A DNA stretch of 64,000 nt from Frankia alni ACN14a (GCF_000058485.1 NC_008278.1:1234962-1298961), one strand, 5' to 3'; positions 46,478 through 56,322 are shown, numbered from the stretch's first letter. Numbers and translations: made by a program. Notes: generated from the sequence alone by a model not told the origin.

Positions 46478-47695
46478 ATGGAGGCCAACGAGACCGCGGC
46501 CGTCGCCCGATGGGTGACCGCGCATGAATCCGAGCTGGTCGCGCTGCGCCGTGACCTGCACGCCCACCCCGAGCTCGGCCGGCAGGAACGGCGGACGGCC
46601 GGGCAGGTGGAGGCGAGGCTGCGCGCCGCGGGACTGTCCCCGCACCGGTTGCCGGACGTGCCGGGGCTGTGGTGTGACATCGGCGTCGGGGCGGATCGCG
46701 ATCCGGCGGCCCCGGTGGTGGTCGTCCGGGCCGACATGGACGCGCTCCCGCTGCCGGACGGCAAGGACGTCGTGTATCGCTCGACGGTGCCCGGCGTGGC
46801 CCACGCCTGTGGGCATGACGTGCACACCACCGTGGTGCTGGGCGTCGGTCTGGCTCTCGCCGAGTACACGCGTACGGCGTCGCTGCCGGGGACCGTGCGT
46901 CTTGTCTTCCAGCCGGCCGAGGAGCTCATGCCCGGCGGGGCGCTGGACGTGATCGACGCCGGCGCGCTGAAGCCCGCCTCGGCGGCGATCGCCGTGCACT
47001 GCGATCCCGCGCTGGACGTGGGCACCATCGGGCTGCGGACCGGGCCGATCACCTCCGCGGCCGACGCCATCGAGATCACGATGGCGGGGCCGGGTGGCCA
47101 CACCTCGCGACCACAGAACACGGTCGACCTGGTGTACGCGATCGTCCGGCTGGCCGCCGACCTGCCAGCCGCGCTTGGCCGGCTGGTCGATCCACGGTCG
47201 GCGTTGTCCCTGGTCTGGGGGCAGGTGCAGGCCGGCACCGTCGCCAACGCCATCCCCCGCACGGGGCAGCTGCGCGGGACCATCCGCACGCTGTCCCGAG
47301 AGACCTGGGAGTCCGTCCCCACCCTCGTGACCCGGGTCGCCGAGCAGCTCGTCGCCCCCTACGGCGCGCAGATCGTGGTCGACTACCGGCGCGGCGTGCC
47401 TCCCGTCGTCAACAGTGCGGAGGTCGTCGACGTGTTCCAGAGCGTCGTCGATCGCGCCCTTGGCCATGGCGCGTCCACCACGGTGGCGCAGTCCCTGGGC
47501 GGGGAGGACTTCGGCTGGTATCTCAACCACGTGCCCGGTGCGCTGGCCCGGTTGGGTACCCGCGTTCCGGGGGGTCCCACCTACGATCTGCACCAAGGGG
47601 CCTTCGACGTCGACGAGCGGGCCGTCGGCGTCGGGGTGCGGCTGCTGGCCGGCGCCGCCCTGGAGCTGCTGCGCCGCCCACCGGCCTCCCTCTGA
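46478..47695 (+). CDS. M20-family amidohydrolase (AmiA/AmiB-like)
   Basis: A 405-residue zinc amidohydrolase/peptidase, cytosolic. LRRDLHAHPELGRQE, the metal motif VVRADMDALPLPDG, HACGHDVHTTVVLGV, FQPAEELMPGGALDVIDAG and the late SLGGEDFGWYL provide the two-metal site. GGPGGHTSRP-like sequence (AGPGGHTSRPQNTVDL) marks the dimerisation domain. Substrate is probably an N-acyl amino acid or a small peptide. Start ATG 46478. Convergent with the next gene. Confidence 0.9.
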   Translation: MEANETAAVARWVTAHESELVALRRDLHAHPELGRQERRTAGQVEARLRAAGLSPHRLPDVPGLWCDIGVGADRDPAAPVVVVRADMDALPLPDGKDVVYRSTVPGVAHACGHDVHTTVVLGVGLALAEYTRTASLPGTVRLVFQPAEELMPGGALDVIDAGALKPASAAIAVHCDPALDVGTIGLRTGPITSAADAIEITMAGPGGHTSRPQNTVDLVYAIVRLAADLPAALGRLVDPRSALSLVWGQVQAGTVANAIPRTGQLRGTIRTLSRETWESVPTLVTRVAEQLVAPYGAQIVVDYRRGVPPVVNSAEVVDVFQSVVDRALGHGASTTVAQSLGGEDFGWYLNHVPGALARLGTRVPGGPTYDLHQGAFDVDERAVGVGVRLLAGAALELLRRPPASL

Positions 47696-47705
47696 CCTGC
47701 GCTCG

Positions 47706-47731
47706 CCCGGCCGACTATGCCGTCGGCCGGG
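47706..47731. terminator. Perfect 10-bp hairpin between convergent genes
   Basis: CCCGGCCGAC at 47706-47715 pairs with GTCGGCCGGG at 47722-47731 around a 6-nt loop. It starts 11 bp past the amidohydrolase stop and spans the stop and final codons of the opposite gene. Confidence 0.6.
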
Positions 47732-48155
47732 TGCGGAGCTCCTTGACGTAGTCGGCAGGAGCCCCTGCCTTCTCGGCGGAATCGGCGATCATGTCGAGGT
47801 ACCACCGGGAGGGCAGGCCGCCCTCGTAGGAGTTCAGCACGTAGGTCCAGGCGAGAGCCTCGCCGTCCAGGGTGGACACCCTGACGCGGATGCGGGTGTA
47901 CAGGCCGGTGTCCGCGCCTTCCCACACGTCGAGCCGCTCCAGGTCATAGCGGTCGAGGTCGTACAGCAGCACATACGCATGGTTGCCGGGTGACTCGACG
48001 ATCGTGGCCAGCGCCCCGTCCCAGCCCACGTTCTCACCGCCGAAGGTCAGGCGCCAGCCGTTGATCCATCCAGTGCCGGTGACGGGCGAGTGGGGGGCCC
48101 GCTCCTTCATCTGCGCCGGGTCGAGATTGCCGGCGTACGCCGCGTACAAGGTCAT
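47715..48155 (-). CDS. Gamma-glutamylcyclotransferase-like protein
   Basis: A 146-residue protein of the GGCT fold, which forms 5-oxoproline from gamma-glutamyl groups. YAAYAGNLDPAQMKERAP resembles the substrate-loop motif YGSNL, followed by GWRLTFGGENVGWDGALA and VLLYDLDRYDLERLDVWEG, with the expected acidic residue. It lies near a carboxylate-amine ligase gene that could make gamma-glutamyl compounds; that link is inference. Start ATG 48155. Confidence 0.75.
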   Translation of the reverse strand: MTLYAAYAGNLDPAQMKERAPHSPVTGTGWINGWRLTFGGENVGWDGALATIVESPGNHAYVLLYDLDRYDLERLDVWEGADTGLYTRIRVRVSTLDGEALAWTYVLNSYEGGLPSRWYLDMIADSAEKAGAPADYVKELRTRPTA

Positions 48156-48345
48156 CGTCGTCTCTCGGGGTGACGGTGCGTGGCTATAGCTGCTATTTCC
48201 GTCTCAAAGGTGGAAGAAGGATGTCTCGTGGACTTCGCGCATGGTGGCTTCCGCCTGTGATCCTACGGAGCTCTCCGCACCGGGAGGAGCGCAGCCGCCG
48301 AGGCAGGGGAAGATGAAAGGAGGAGATGTCAGATCGGGAGGGCAC

Positions 48346-49827
48346 GTGACGCGCATCGTCATTCTCGGTGGAGGGCCTGGCGGCTATGAATCGGCGCTCG
48401 TGGCTGCGTCGCTGGGCGCGACGGTCACGGTCATCGACTCGGATGGGATCGGCGGCGCCTGTGTGCTCACCGACTGTGTTCCTTCCAAGACGCTGATCGC
48501 GACTTCGGAGACTATGACCAATATCGCACTGGCGCCGGGGCTCGGTATCCGCCCGCATGGACCGGGCGCGGGGACCGAAGCGGTGCTGCCCGCCGTGGCG
48601 TGGGGCATGCGAAGCGGTCTGGACGGGGGTGTTCCTCCGCTCACGCCGCCGGAGGTCGTCAGTGTGGATCCGGAGCAGGTGTACGAAAGGGTTCGGGAGC
48701 TTGCAAAGGCCCAGTCCCTGGACATCGAACGCCGACTCGAGCGAGAGAAGGTCGAGGTGGTCCACGCGGCGGGCCGACTGGTCGGGCCGCATGCGATCGA
48801 GACGAACACCGGCGAGACCTTCGTGGGTGACGTGATTCTCGTCGCCACCGGGGCGAGCCCGCGGGATCTTCCGACCGCCCGCCCGGACGGCGAACGCATA
48901 CTCACCTGGCGCCATCTCTACGATCTCAAGGAGATTCCGGAGCATCTGGTCGTCGTCGGCTCCGGCGTCACCGGCGCCGAGTTCGCCAGCGCCTACCGGG
49001 CGATGGGCGCGGAGGTCACCCTCGTGTCGTCCCGCGAACGGGTCCTGCCCGGCGAGGACCCGGACGCCGCGCGCGTCATCGAGGATGTGTTCGTGCGGCG
49101 TGGCATCGAGGTGCTCAACCGCTCGCGCGCCGCCTCGGTCCGCCGCATCGGCGACGGCGTGATCGTCGAGCTCACCGACGGTCGCACCGTCACGGGGAGC
49201 CACGCTCTGATGGCGGTCGGATCCGTTCCCCGCACGAAGGGGCTCGGCCTGACCGAGGTCGGTGTTCGCCTCGGTCCCGGCGGGCACGTGAACGTCGATC
49301 GGATGTCGCGCACCTCCGTGCCCGGCGTGTATGCGGCCGGCGACTGCACCGGCGTTCTGCCGCTCGCTTCGGTGGCCGCCATGCAGGGCCGGATAGCAAT
49401 GTGGCACGCCCTCGGGGAGGCGGTGAGCCCGCTGCGACTCGGGACCGTCTCCTCCAACATCTTCACCGAGCCGGAAATCGCCACGGTCGGAGTCACCCAG
49501 GTGATGAAGGACACGGGTGCCGTCGCGGCCGAGGTGACCACCGTGCCACTCTCGCGCAACCCTCGCGCGAAGATGATGGGGATTGAGGACGGTTTCGTCA
49601 AACTGTTCTGCCGGCCGGGCAGCGGCAGCGTGCTCGGTGGCGTGATTGTCGCCCCGCGCGCGTCGGAGCTCATCCTTTCTGTCTCGCTCGCGGTCGAACA
49701 CGGTCTCACCGTCGATCAGATCGCGCACACCTTCTCCATCTACCCCTCGTTGTCCGGATCGATCACCGAGGCTGCCCGGGTTCTGCGCCCCCGGGACTTC
49801 TTCGCGGGCTTCGACAACGCGGGGTGA
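48346..49827 (+). CDS. lpdA: LpdA-type NAD(P)H:quinone dehydrogenase flavoprotein
   Basis: A 493-residue pyridine nucleotide-disulfide oxidoreductase. VTRIVILGGGPGGYESAL binds FAD; GGACVLTDCVPSKTLI has the CxxxxC disulfide; VVVGSGVTGAEFASAY binds NAD(P)H; GVYAAGDCTGVLPLASV is the second FAD motif. The C-terminal dimer motif, normally HPTLSE in lipoamide dehydrogenases, reads YPSLSGSI, so the catalytic His-Glu pair is missing. That fits the mycobacterial Rv3303c (LpdA) group of quinone reductases rather than true lipoamide dehydrogenase. GTG 48346 has GGAGG four bases upstream; ATG 48313 is also possible. Confidence 0.88.
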   Translation: MTRIVILGGGPGGYESALVAASLGATVTVIDSDGIGGACVLTDCVPSKTLIATSETMTNIALAPGLGIRPHGPGAGTEAVLPAVAWGMRSGLDGGVPPLTPPEVVSVDPEQVYERVRELAKAQSLDIERRLEREKVEVVHAAGRLVGPHAIETNTGETFVGDVILVATGASPRDLPTARPDGERILTWRHLYDLKEIPEHLVVVGSGVTGAEFASAYRAMGAEVTLVSSRERVLPGEDPDAARVIEDVFVRRGIEVLNRSRAASVRRIGDGVIVELTDGRTVTGSHALMAVGSVPRTKGLGLTEVGVRLGPGGHVNVDRMSRTSVPGVYAAGDCTGVLPLASVAAMQGRIAMWHALGEAVSPLRLGTVSSNIFTEPEIATVGVTQVMKDTGAVAAEVTTVPLSRNPRAKMMGIEDGFVKLFCRPGSGSVLGGVIVAPRASELILSVSLAVEHGLTVDQIAHTFSIYPSLSGSITEAARVLRPRDFFAGFDNAG

Positions 49828-49872
49828 AATCGACTTCGGCCGGCGTCGACCTTCGGTGGAGTGATGGCGACG

Positions 49873-49892
49873 GCCGCGCCGGTCGGCGCGGC
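49873..49892 (+). terminator. 9-bp hairpin downstream of lpdA
   Basis: GCCGCGCCG at 49873-49881 pairs with CGGCGCGGC at 49884-49892, 46 bp after the lpdA stop. A likely terminator without a U-run. Confidence 0.5.
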
Positions 49893-49997
49893 AGCGGTCG
49901 GTGCTCGCTCCTCGCCGCCGGGACTGGTTCGGATGACGGTGTGAGCATAGGCCGCTCCCGCCGCCGGATCCACCGCCCGCCGCGTTTTCGGCACCGT

Positions 49998-50085
49998 CTC
50001 TAGGTTGTGGTCGCCCGCTGGTCGGTCCCGAGTGCACTGGTCGAGCATCAATGATGGCTCGAGCATTTTCTAGGGGTTGTGGTCG
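49998..50085. repeat. Inverted repeat flanked by imperfect direct repeats
   Basis: TCTAGGTTGTGGTCG near 49998-50013 recurs as TCTAGGGGTTGTGGTCG at 50069-50085. Between them TCGAGC at 50041-50046 and GCTCGA at 50057-50062 are arms of a stem (about 9 bp with one bulge) with ATTTTC following. It may be a terminator or the trace of a small mobile element. Confidence 0.5.
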
Positions 50086-50286
50086 TGCATCTCGCAGGGC
50101 GCTCGTCGTGGATGCGGAACCTGCTTGGCGGAGGCGGCCGGCATCGACTATGCTTGCGAACGTGTGTTCGATGGCTGGAGTCGATGCTCTCGCGCGACTC
50201 CCGGCCGCCGATCGCGCAGACATGGATCGGGCGTATCTTTTCCGGAGCCTGACCCTTCCGGCGATCTACCCGCGGCAGGTGGCGCA

Positions 50287-51648
50287 GTGTATTCATTTTC
50301 TGAATTCTGGAAAGCGAATGATCCGGGCGGAGGGTCCGGCGGGGAGAAAGACGCTGGTGCCCCGGATCCGCAAGCAGCGGCTGTGGACGAACGTGACGTG
50401 GCCGGCATACTGGAATCGCCGTTCGCGCAATGGGTGGAGAATCTCGACGCGAGCGCCTGTCTGCATCTCGACGTGCAGATCGAGCGGGAGATCGCGCGCT
50501 GGGAGGCCGCCCGGCTGGTTGTCCGGGCGAGGTTTGCTCGGCTACGGCCGCCCGAACTCGACGGCGGCGAACAGCGCTACCAGGCCTTCGACGAGTTCGC
50601 CGGGGACGAACTGGCTGCCGAGCTGAGGCTGTCGCCGGCGGCGGGCGGCAGGCGGCTGGCCTTCGCGGTCAGCGCGGTTCGCCGCATGCCCGCTGCGGTC
50701 AACGCTCTCGGCTTCGGATCCATCGACCTGGAGCGTCTGAGCGCGCTGGAGCGACTGACGGCGAACCTCACGGACGAACAGGCGGACGAGGTCGCCGGAG
50801 GAGTGCTGAGCAACGGCGGCGGCCGCCCCAGTCACAGCGCCTTCGCCGCCGCCGTGCGGCGCCGCGTCATCAAGGTGGACCCGGAGGGTGCCGAACGTCG
50901 GCGTCGAAAGGCGGCGAACGCACGTCGGGTGACGATCCGGGCCGAGGCCGACGCGATGGGACGCCTCTCGGCCCTGCTGCCCGCAGACCGCATGGTGGCG
51001 GCCTTCCAAAAGGTCGACGGGCTGGCGAAGAAGGCCGGAACGACGCAGGACGAGCGAGACCTCGACCAGCGGCGTGCCGACGTCCTCTACGACCTGATCA
51101 TGGGAGATGACCGCGATCGCATCAATATCGAGATGCAGGTCATCGTGCCGGTGGAATCCCTGGCGGGCCTGTCGGAGAAGCCCGGCGAAATCCCGGGCTA
51201 CGGGCCGATACCCGCCGAGATCGTCCGCGAGATGGCGGCCAACCCGCGATGCACCTGGCGGCGGATCCTCACCGACCCGGCGGAGGGACGGGTGGTGGAG
51301 ACGGCGAGTCGGCGATTCCCATCCGCCGCGTTGGCCCGGTATATCCGGGCTCGTAATCCCACCTGTGTCTTTCCAGGTTGCGACAAACCGTCAGCCGCCT
51401 GCGATCTCGACCATACTCGGCCGCGCAGCCACAGCGGCAGGACGGAGGAAGGCAACCTTGGCCCGGCGTGCCGCCGCCATCACCGGCTCAAGCACGCCGC
51501 GGACCGGCCGCGCGGAGCCGCACCTTCCGCCACGACCAGCCCGGTGACGCGGTGGAAGGTTTGCCAGGTCAGACCCGGACACTTCATCTGGACGAGTCCG
51601 GAAGAGCGCACCTATCACGTCGGCCCGGTGCACCATGAGCAGGAATGA
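50287..51648 (+). CDS. DUF222/HNH endonuclease (13E12-repeat type), 5' end possibly frameshifted
   Basis: A protein of at least 453 residues. The DUF222 region runs from SPFAQWVENLDASACLHLDV to about residue 330. The HNH nuclease follows: RNPTCVFPGCDKPSAACDLD, HTRPRSHSGRTEEGNLGP and CRRHHRLKHA give the zinc Cys, catalytic Asp-His and Asn-His residues. Such genes are often multicopy in actinobacteria. The GTG at 50287 has AGGTGG upstream; the frame is open to 50077. A different frame at 50147-50290 reads AGVDALARLPAADRADMDRA, a better N-terminus with more G/C third positions, so a frameshift near 50290 may have damaged the gene. Confidence 0.75.
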   Translation: MYSFSEFWKANDPGGGSGGEKDAGAPDPQAAAVDERDVAGILESPFAQWVENLDASACLHLDVQIEREIARWEAARLVVRARFARLRPPELDGGEQRYQAFDEFAGDELAAELRLSPAAGGRRLAFAVSAVRRMPAAVNALGFGSIDLERLSALERLTANLTDEQADEVAGGVLSNGGGRPSHSAFAAAVRRRVIKVDPEGAERRRRKAANARRVTIRAEADAMGRLSALLPADRMVAAFQKVDGLAKKAGTTQDERDLDQRRADVLYDLIMGDDRDRINIEMQVIVPVESLAGLSEKPGEIPGYGPIPAEIVREMAANPRCTWRRILTDPAEGRVVETASRRFPSAALARYIRARNPTCVFPGCDKPSAACDLDHTRPRSHSGRTEEGNLGPACRRHHRLKHAADRPRGAAPSATTSPVTRWKVCQVRPGHFIWTSPEERTYHVGPVHHEQE

Positions 51649-51694
51649 TCATCCTTGGGCGCCGGTCAGGCCGGGGACGGCGTGGAGCCGACGG

Positions 51695-52093
51695 TTACTC
51701 GTCATCCTCGTCCTCGTGCGGCGGAATCACGGGTGGCAAGCCGTGTTGTTCAAGCCGCCGGTTCCGGAAGAAGCCGCTGGTGGCGAAGCCCAACCCCGCC
51801 CCGGCGACCAGGAGGAACGCGACCGTCGCCGCGCGAACGGCCAGCTCGCCCGGAAGCAGAGCGAAGACCACGGCAAACGGCAGCATCAGAACGAAGGGGC
51901 GTGCCGCCTGCCGCGTCCGCCAGCCTGGGGCGGTCAAATCCTGGGAGATCCACGCGTTGTAGGTCGGAGGAAGTGTCCCGCCGAGGAGATAGTGGACACG
52001 GCCGGTCAGCGGTGGCCGTCGCGCCACCGCCGGCGGGGCTGTCGCCCCCGTGTCCTGCCCGCGCACCGTCGCGCTGTCTTCGCCGCCGTCCAT
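51695..52093 (-). CDS. DUF5313-type small membrane protein
   Basis: A 132-residue protein with two hydrophobic segments: FVLMLPFAVVFALLPGELAV and ATVAFLLVAGAGLGFATSGF. A conserved polar segment precedes them (RVHYLLGGTLPPTYNAWISQ), and the protein ends PPVIPPHEDEDDE. It resembles the small actinobacterial DUF5313 family of unknown role. The ATG at 52093 is chosen by family length; no strong ribosome site. It lies 61 bp after accA on the same strand and may be read with it. Confidence 0.65.
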   Translation of the reverse strand: MDGGEDSATVRGQDTGATAPPAVARRPPLTGRVHYLLGGTLPPTYNAWISQDLTAPGWRTRQAARPFVLMLPFAVVFALLPGELAVRAATVAFLLVAGAGLGFATSGFFRNRRLEQHGLPPVIPPHEDEDDE

Positions 52094-52154
52094 ACCCCGC
52101 AGCTTATGAAGTGGACGGCCGGCAGGAAGACAGCGCGGCGGGCGGAGAGGCAGA

Positions 52155-53915
52155 TCAGTCCTTGATCTCACAGAGAACGGCACCACTGGTGACCACCGCG
52201 CCCACGGCTGCGGTCAGACCGGTGACGGTGCCGCCGCGATGAGCATTGATCGGCTGCTCCATCTTCATCGCTTCCAGCACGATGATGAGGTCGCCGGCGG
52301 CGACCGTGTCGCCGTCGTTGACAGCAACCTTCACGATGGTGCCCTGCATGGGACTGGTCAGGGCGTCACCGGTCACCTTGGTGGCCGCCGCGCCGCGGGA
52401 AGACCGCTTGGGCGCGGCACCACGCGACGCGGACGAGGTCGAGGTGGCGCCGAGCCCCGCCGGCAGCACGACCTCGAGACGCTTGCCGCCCACCTCGACG
52501 ATGACCGACTCCCGGGGCTCGGGCGTGGTGTCGGCGTCCGTGCCACCGCTGAAGGCCGGGATGGTGTTGTCGAACTCGGTCTCGATCCACCGGTTGTGGA
52601 TGCGGAACGGCTCCGCGGCGTCCTCGGGAGCGAAGGCCGGGTCCCGCACGACCGCACGATGGAACGGCAGTGCTGTGGCCATGCCGTCGACAACCATCTC
52701 GTCCAGCGCACGCCGGGCACGCTCCAGCGCCTCCTGGCGGGTCGCACCGGTGATGATGAGCTTGGCGAGCAGGGAGTCGAAGGCGCCCCCGATCACGCTG
52801 CCGCTCTCGACTCCGGTGTCGAGACGTACGCCCGGACCGGCCGGCGAGACGAACGTGGTCACTGTTCCCGGAGCGGGAAGGAAGTTGCGGCCGGGGTCCT
52901 CCCCGTTGATCCGGAACTCGATGGCGTGGCCGCGGGGAGCGGGGTCGGTGAAGTCGAGCGCCTCACCCTCCGCGATCCGGAACTGGGCGCGGACGAGGTC
53001 CACGCCGGACACCTCTTCGGTCACCGGGTGCTCGACCTGGAGCCGGGTGTTCACCTCGAGGAAGCTGATCATGCCGTCGCGGGCGACCAGGAATTCCACG
53101 GTGCCAGCGCCGACGTAGCCGGCCTTCTTGCAGATCGCCTTGGACGCCTCGTAGAGCTCGGTGAGCTGCTCCGCGGAGAGGAACGGCGCCGGCGCCTCCT
53201 CGACGAGCTTCTGGTAGCGCCGCTGCAGCGAGCAGTCCCGGGTGCCGACGACGACGACGTTGCCGTGGCTGTCGGCGAGGACCTGCGTCTCCACGTGCCG
53301 GGGCTGGTCGAGGTAGCGCTCCACGAAGCATTCGCCCCGGCCGAAGGCGGCGACCGCCTCTCGGACCGCGCTGTCGAACAGTTCGGGCAGTTCCTCCGCG
53401 GTCCAGGCGACCTTGAGCCCGCGGCCACCGCCACCGAACGCGGCCTTGATGGCGACCGGCAGGCCGTACTGCTCGGCGAAGGCGACGACTTCATCGACGC
53501 CGGCAACGGGATCGGCGGTGCCCGGCGCGAGCGGCGCGCCGACGGCCAGTGCGATGTGGCGGGCCGCCGTCTTGTCTCCGAGGCGGCGAATGGCCTCGGG
53601 CGGCGGACCGATCCAGGTAAGGCCGGCACCGATCACAGCCTCGGCGAAATCCGCGTTCTCCGAGAGGAAGCCGTATCCAGGATGAACAGCATCCGCTCCG
53701 GACGACTTGCAGGCATCGAGTATCTTGTCGATGCGTAGATAGGAGTCGCCAGGGGTCGTACCACCCAGCGCGAATGCCTCGTCGGCGACGCGCACGTGCA
53801 GTGCGTCGATGTCCGGTTCGGCGTATACCGCAACGCTCGTGTATCCGGCGTCGCGGCATGCGCGGGCCACCCGAACCGCAATCTCTCCCCGGTTAGCAAT
53901 GAGGATCTTACGCAC
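52155..53915 (-). CDS. accA: Acyl-CoA carboxylase alpha subunit (biotin carboxylase + biotin carrier)
   Basis: Carboxylates biotin with ATP and bicarbonate, then presents it to AccD, making malonyl- or methylmalonyl-CoA. The 586 residues contain biotin carboxylase ([18 protein letters not shown], the ATP loop [27 protein letters not shown]), a basic Ala/Ser-rich linker near 500, and a C-terminal carrier domain with the biotinylated lysine in [14 protein letters not shown] start at 53915. It follows accE by 116 bp. Biotin is attached by the nearby birA product. Confidence 0.96.
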   Translation of the reverse strand: MRKILIANRGEIAVRVARACRDAGYTSVAVYAEPDIDALHVRVADEAFALGGTTPGDSYLRIDKILDACKSSGADAVHPGYGFLSENADFAEAVIGAGLTWIGPPPEAIRRLGDKTAARHIALAVGAPLAPGTADPVAGVDEVVAFAEQYGLPVAIKAAFGGGGRGLKVAWTAEELPELFDSAVREAVAAFGRGECFVERYLDQPRHVETQVLADSHGNVVVVGTRDCSLQRRYQKLVEEAPAPFLSAEQLTELYEASKAICKKAGYVGAGTVEFLVARDGMISFLEVNTRLQVEHPVTEEVSGVDLVRAQFRIAEGEALDFTDPAPRGHAIEFRINGEDPGRNFLPAPGTVTTFVSPAGPGVRLDTGVESGSVIGGAFDSLLAKLIITGATRQEALERARRALDEMVVDGMATALPFHRAVVRDPAFAPEDAAEPFRIHNRWIETEFDNTIPAFSGGTDADTTPEPRESVIVEVGGKRLEVVLPAGLGATSTSSASRGAAPKRSSRGAAATKVTGDALTSPMQGTIVKVAVNDGDTVAAGDLIIVLEAMKMEQPINAHRGGTVTGLTAAVGAVVTSGAVLCEIKD

Positions 53916-54031
53916 GTTGCTCCCGTCCTCGTCCGGCCTGCCTGAAGTCTAGGCGAGTCGGGCCGCACAGTTCGCTCTTGTTGTGCCTGGATGTGATGCC
54001 ACCGACATCCCGGCGTCACCTGTCGGTTCGG

Positions 54032-54283
54032 TTACCAACCAGCTCGGGTGCGTACACCCGGGCTCATCCCGGAGCGTCGCCACGAACCTGCTCCGGTAGC
54101 GAGTGGGGCACGCAGCGCCTGAGCCGGATCCGCCCAGGCGGAGCGCACGGGAGACGGACCTTCCACCGGAACCGCGCGCGCCGCCAGAAGCGCGACCACC
54201 GCGGCAATCTCTTCGGGTGTCGCGTTCCCACGGATCAGACGTAGCCGGGGCCGGCTGGTCTGTCCGTCGTCGTCCTGGGCCAC
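54032..54283 (-). CDS. accE: Acyl-CoA carboxylase epsilon subunit
   Basis: A small 83-residue subunit that stabilises the alpha/beta complex and raises its activity. RLRLIRGNATPEEIAAVVAL and SAWADPAQALRAP then SWRRSGMSPG are the family's two conserved parts. The GTG at 54283 is chosen because GAGGAGAGG lies just upstream; the frame is open to 54337. It sits between accD and accA on the same strand. Confidence 0.88.
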   Translation of the reverse strand: MAQDDDGQTSRPRLRLIRGNATPEEIAAVVALLAARAVPVEGPSPVRSAWADPAQALRAPLATGAGSWRRSGMSPGVRTRAGW

Positions 54284-54425
54284 GGTCCTCTCCTCACTCG
54301 ACCTCCGGCCGCGCACCGTGCGCAGCCTGCCGTCCATCGTCGTCCCTCGTCGCGTGTTCGCTCGTCCAGCGGGTGCGCGCGTGGGAAGCGGACCGGCTGC
54401 GTGCCGGCGAAAGTCCGGGGCCGAA

Positions 54426-56021
54426 CTACAGCGGGATGTTGCCGTGCTTCTTCGGCGGCAGGGACTCCCGCTTGGTACGCAGCAGGCGCAGGGCTCGAAT
54501 GATCTCCCGGCGGGTCTCGGACGGGTTGATCACCGCGTCGAGGTACCCGCGTTCCGCCGCGATGTACGGGGTCGCGAAGTGATCGTTGTAGTCCTCGATG
54601 AGCTCCGCCCGGCGGCTGTCCGGAGACTCTGCCTTGGCCAGATCGCGCCGGTAGATGATGTTCACAGCGCCCCGGGCACCCATGACGGCGATCTCGGCGG
54701 TCGGCCAGGCGAGGTTGATGTCGGCCCGCAGGTGCTTCGACCCCATCACGTCGTACGCGCCGCCATACGCCTTCCTGGTGATGACGGTGACCTTGGGGAC
54801 GGTCGCCTCGGCGTAGGCGTAGATCAGCTTGGCGCCTCGCCGGATGATCCCGTTCCATTCCTGGGAGGTACCGGGCAGGAAGCCGGGCACATCGACCAGG
54901 GTCAGCACCGGAATGTTGAAGGCGTCGCAGGTCCGGACGAAGCGTGCGGCCTTCTCGCTGGCGTCGATGTCGAGGGTGCCGGCGAACTGCATCGGCTGGT
55001 TCGCCACGACCCCGACCGATCGGCCGTCCACTCGCCCGAAGCCGACGATCAGGTTCTGGGCGAACTGGGCGTGGACCTCGAGGAAGTCCCCGTCGTCGAC
55101 CAGGCGCTCGATGATCTGATGCATGTCATACGGCGTGTTCGGCGAGTCCGGGATGAAGGTGTCGAGCTCGGGATCGATCTCGGCGCCCGGGTCGTCCACC
55201 GCGTCGTAACTCGGGGTCTCGTCGAGGTTGTTCGACGGCAGGAACGACAGCAGTGCCCGCGCGAGCTCCAGGCACTCCGTCTCGTCGGCGGCCTGGAAGT
55301 GCGCGACCCCGCTGCGCGAGTTGTGGGTGGCGGCACCACCCAGCTCCTCCATCCCGACGTCCTCGCCGGTGACCTCTTTGATGACGTCCGGGCCGGTGAT
55401 GAACATGTGGCTGGTCTGATCGACCATCAGCGTGAAGTCCGTGATCGCCGGGGAGTACACGGCGCCGCCGGCGCACGGCCCCATGATCAGGGAAAGCTGT
55501 GGGACGACACCGGAGGCCATGACGTTGCGGTAGAAGATCTCGCCGTACAGGCCGAGCGAGACGACACCCTCCTGGATGCGGGCCCCGCCGGAGTCGTTGA
55601 TACCGACGACCGGGCAGCCGGTCTTCAGCGCCAGATCCATGATCTTGACGATCTTCTCGCCGAAGACCTCGCCGAGGCTCCCCCCGAAGACCGTGAAGTC
55701 CTGGCTGAACACGCAGACCTGGCGGCCGTCGACGGTGCCGTACCCCGTCACCACGCCGTCGCCGTACGGGCGGTTGGCCTGGACGCCGAAGTCGTGCGCC
55801 CGGTGCCGCGCGAACGCGTCGGTCTCGACGAACGAGCCCGGGTCGAGGAAGGCCTCGATCCGCTCACGCGCGGTCATCTTGCCCTTGGCGTGCTGGGCGT
55901 CTACCGCCCGCTGCGACCCGGCGTGGACCGCGTCTTCGTTCACGCGCCGCAGTTGGGCAAGTCGCCCTGCGGTGGTGTGCGGGTCGGGAGCAGAATCCTC
56001 GGCGGACGCGGGAAGAGCCAT
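54426..56021 (-). CDS. accD: Acyl-CoA carboxylase beta subunit (carboxyltransferase)
   Basis: Transfers the carboxyl from carboxybiotin to acetyl- or propionyl-CoA. The 531-residue protein carries two crotonase-like halves: [32 protein letters not shown] with the oxyanion [19 protein letters not shown], then the C-terminal half [33 protein letters not shown] and the end KKHGNIPL, typical of AccD5-type enzymes. The residue that sets acyl-chain choice was not mapped. First gene of accD-accE-accA, divergent from birA. ATG start 56021. Confidence 0.95.
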   Translation of the reverse strand: MALPASAEDSAPDPHTTAGRLAQLRRVNEDAVHAGSQRAVDAQHAKGKMTARERIEAFLDPGSFVETDAFARHRAHDFGVQANRPYGDGVVTGYGTVDGRQVCVFSQDFTVFGGSLGEVFGEKIVKIMDLALKTGCPVVGINDSGGARIQEGVVSLGLYGEIFYRNVMASGVVPQLSLIMGPCAGGAVYSPAITDFTLMVDQTSHMFITGPDVIKEVTGEDVGMEELGGAATHNSRSGVAHFQAADETECLELARALLSFLPSNNLDETPSYDAVDDPGAEIDPELDTFIPDSPNTPYDMHQIIERLVDDGDFLEVHAQFAQNLIVGFGRVDGRSVGVVANQPMQFAGTLDIDASEKAARFVRTCDAFNIPVLTLVDVPGFLPGTSQEWNGIIRRGAKLIYAYAEATVPKVTVITRKAYGGAYDVMGSKHLRADINLAWPTAEIAVMGARGAVNIIYRRDLAKAESPDSRRAELIEDYNDHFATPYIAAERGYLDAVINPSETRREIIRALRLLRTKRESLPPKKHGNIPL

Positions 56022-56322
56022 AGGCCGCAGCGTACGACCCCTGTGGGCTCACGTGCGCGACTGTTGTGGAGTTGATCTCATCGATTGACCGGAATCTGGG
56101 GCTCGCCTCCGGTGGGCCGTATCGAAGGTCACAGCATCCCACTTCTGGTATCCCCGGTCGGGTACCAGGAGCGCTCTGCACGTCGGCGCACTGGCCGACT
56201 CGTGGCATCCGGCACAGATCGGACGACGTGAGGTTGGTCTCGTATCGCCCGGACCATCGGTGTGTCGATGCGCGCCCCGAGCCTGCGCTCGTGAGACGAA
56301 CCGCTCTGGCAGGCTGTCTGCC
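56022..56322. other. 301-bp divergent promoter region of accD and birA
   Basis: Must hold promoters for the carboxylase operon and biotin ligase. No BirA-type operator dyad or clear consensus promoter is visible, in keeping with a ligase that lacks a DNA-binding domain. Confidence 0.45.

Larger units (their letters stand above)
49828..50286. other. 459-bp region between lpdA and the HNH gene
   Basis: Holds the lpdA hairpin, an inverted repeat flanked by direct repeats, and the frameshifted 5' part of the DUF222/HNH gene (frame +2, about 50147-50290). It is less GC-rich than its surroundings. Confidence 0.45.

Noticed and set aside
48193-50223. 676-codon minus-strand frame over lpdA
   Set aside because: Antisense to lpdA, low-complexity and without recognisable features.
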